Both the position numbers and the translations under genes were made by a program. A model generated the notes under the pieces. That model was not told the origin of the DNA, did no database searches, and was given only the letters and a program-made list of their open reading frames with translations. A stretch of DNA of 11,149 nucleotides from an uncultured Lachnospiraceae bacterium. GTDB lineage: Bacteria; Bacillota; Clostridia; Lachnospirales; Lachnospiraceae. Below, one piece after another: positions 10,268 to 11,149 of this stretch; positions within the stretch are counted from its first letter, which is position 1, and every line of letters begins with the position of its first letter. The stretch covers positions 1-11,149 of the forward strand of contig CAMPBP010000019.1 in NCBI GenBank assembly GCA_946639085.1, given 5' to 3'.

Positions 10268-11149
10268 ATGACAGAATACACTATCAGCATTAACGAAGCA
10301 TTTAAGAGTACCGAAATCAAATTCGCGGAGAAGCCCGCCGAGGAGATCAGGGCAGCATTAAAAGAATTAAAATTCAGATGGCACAAGGTGCGCGGCGTCT
10401 GGTATGGTTACGAGGATGCGGAGACGGTCAGGGAAGCCCTTGAAGCTGTCGAGGGTGGCAACAGTACCCCCGCAAAGGTTGAGACGGTTAAAAAGGCGGT
10501 TGTGTTCGATCTTGACAACCTCGGACAGAATAAGCCCTCTTTATATGGGGCAGAGCTTGCAAAGGCAATCAGGGAAGATTTAAAGCGGCGCGGCGTCACG
10601 GGTTGCACAGTCAGAAGCGGCAAGGCCACATATACAACGACTATCACCGTTACGATCAAGGCAACCGCCGAAGATATAGCGAGTCTTGAAGAAATCCGGG
10701 AGCGTTACCCTTTCAACTTCTTTTGCCATGACACCGACCGCGGATTTTATGATGGTAAAAAGTGGGTCTATAACTTCTACGAACTGACCGAGGAAGAAAA
10801 ACACGGCGAGTATGAAAATTATATCAGGTACACCGCCGCACATAAGGACTCAATCAACGAGCATTGTTTTGCAGATCGTCGCGCGGATTACTGGACATTC
10901 ACCACGGCATTTTATAACAAAGTGGCGGCGGCCTTAAAGATCGCGAACCAGTGGAACCACGACAACAGCGATATAATGACGGATTATTTCGATGTGGGTT
11001 ATTATCTCGATATCAGCATCAAATTCCCGGACGGATTCGAACCCCGCGAGAAAATGACCGAAGAAGAAAGAACCGCATACAAGGCCGAGAAAGAAGCCGA
11101 AGCAGCTGAGGAAGAAAGACGGCTTGCAGAATATCAGCGTCAGCAGATA
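10268..11149 (+). CDS. Polyvalent protein with LPD29-like domain, 3' end outside window
   Basis: The first 294 codons of a rightward gene; the frame is open to the edge. Residues ~14-60 form a small module with FAEKPAEEIRAALKELKFRWHKVRGVWYGY, a KP-x-E-x-I/V-R-x-x-LK...FRW...WY pattern common at the start of proteins on Clostridia phages and conjugative elements. Residues ~85-252 resemble LPD29 of large polyvalent proteins: YGAELAKAIREDLKRRGV at 93-110, a beta hairpin TVRSGKATYTTTITVTI, and WNHDNSDIMTDYFDVGYYLDI at 229-249. A charged helix follows (263-294, EEERTAYKAEKEAEAAEEERR), likely a linker to further domains. Such proteins often travel with invading elements and may protect or modify incoming DNA or host defences; the role here is unknown. 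It is the first gene after a strong promoter and long leader, which suggests early expression. Confidence 0.75.
   Translation, partial: MTEYTISINEAFKSTEIKFAEKPAEEIRAALKELKFRWHKVRGVWYGYEDAETVREALEAVEGGNSTPAKVETVKKAVVFDLDNLGQNKPSLYGAELAKAIREDLKRRGVTGCTVRSGKATYTTTITVTIKATAEDIASLEEIRERYPFNFFCHDTDRGFYDGKKWVYNFYELTEEEKHGEYENYIRYTAAHKDSINEHCFADRRADYWTFTTAFYNKVAAALKIANQWNHDNSDIMTDYFDVGYYLDISIKFPDGFEPREKMTEEERTAYKAEKEAEAAEEERRLAEYQRQQI

Noticed and set aside
10126..10659. Leftward frames across the AT-rich leader and the start of the polyvalent protein gene
   Set aside because: They begin inside or opposite a well-supported gene, lack ribosome binding sites and have compositions expected of AT-rich or antisense translation.
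10580..10843. 87-residue leftward frame with hydrophobic stretch IIFILAVFFFLGQ
   Set aside because: It is the antisense of charged codons in the polyvalent protein gene, with no ribosome binding site; hydrophobicity arises from the complement of Glu/Lys-rich coding sequence.
1..11149. tRNA, rRNA, insertion sequence, integrase or toxin-antitoxin genes
   Set aside because: None was recognised on either strand; all well-supported genes are phage packaging, structural or accessory genes.

Overview
The window is part of the genome of a tailed phage or prophage with siphovirus-type architecture. The host is probably a Gram-positive, Clostridia-like bacterium. This rests on strong AGGAG-type ribosome binding sites, two textbook sigma-A promoters (TTGACA, 17 bp, TATAAT), and the family content: SPP1-type portal, short Mu F-like minor head protein, DUF5055-like tail chaperone, and an LPD29-like polyvalent protein. 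A gut Lachnospiraceae or Oscillospiraceae host is a guess. No integrase, repressor/antirepressor pair, tRNA, CRISPR or chromosomal gene is visible, so lytic phage and prophage cannot be told apart.

Layout. From about 9400 down to 1, everything reads leftward (minus strand) as a packaging, head and tail module. In transcription order it is: small HTH protein (9377-9123), small zinc-ribbon protein (9126-8899), large terminase (8902-7271), a strong terminator-like hairpin (7228-7257) and a 220-bp structured gap. Then come portal (7050-5533), minor head protein (5549-5028), scaffold (4910-4362), major capsid protein (4338-3436), a second terminator-like hairpin (3381-3418), an Ig-like probable head decoration protein (3361-2972) and an acidic/basic small protein (2948-2715). 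The connector (2691-2362), head-closure (2350-1994), HK97 gp10-like (1997-1491) and tail-terminator (1494-1105) proteins follow. Last are the tail tube with a BIG2-type Ig domain (1088-396) and the start of a DUF5055-like tail assembly chaperone (286-1, cut by the window edge). Many neighbours overlap by 4 nt (ATGA) or sit within 10-25 nt, as in a translationally coupled operon.

From 10268 to the right edge, a single plus-strand gene begins: a polyvalent protein with an LPD29-like region, open at the window edge. Between the divergent transcription units lie about 890 bp without a credible protein gene (9378-10267), and this is the most unusual part of the window. It holds two divergent consensus promoters that share the pattern ACATTA-N5-TGTTGACA, phased A-tracts, a GC-rich hairpin island, a 9-bp inverted repeat (TTCGCTAAA), and operator-like repeats at the rightward promoter. 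It also holds an attenuator-like structure at the very start of the rightward transcript and a ~207-bp very AT-rich element. That element is bounded by a 10-bp inverted repeat and contains two further long perfect inverted repeats (14 and 13 bp).

How it fits together. The HTH protein, first gene of the late operon, may sense or control the divergent promoters, whose shared -35 motif points to one common regulator. Terminase and portal package DNA into a capsid built by scaffold and major capsid protein; the connector and closure proteins join it to the tail. Ig-like folds are found both in the gene after the capsid and at the C-terminus of the tail tube, so the virion may carry Ig-like surface domains on both head and tail. 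No recognisable small terminase is present.
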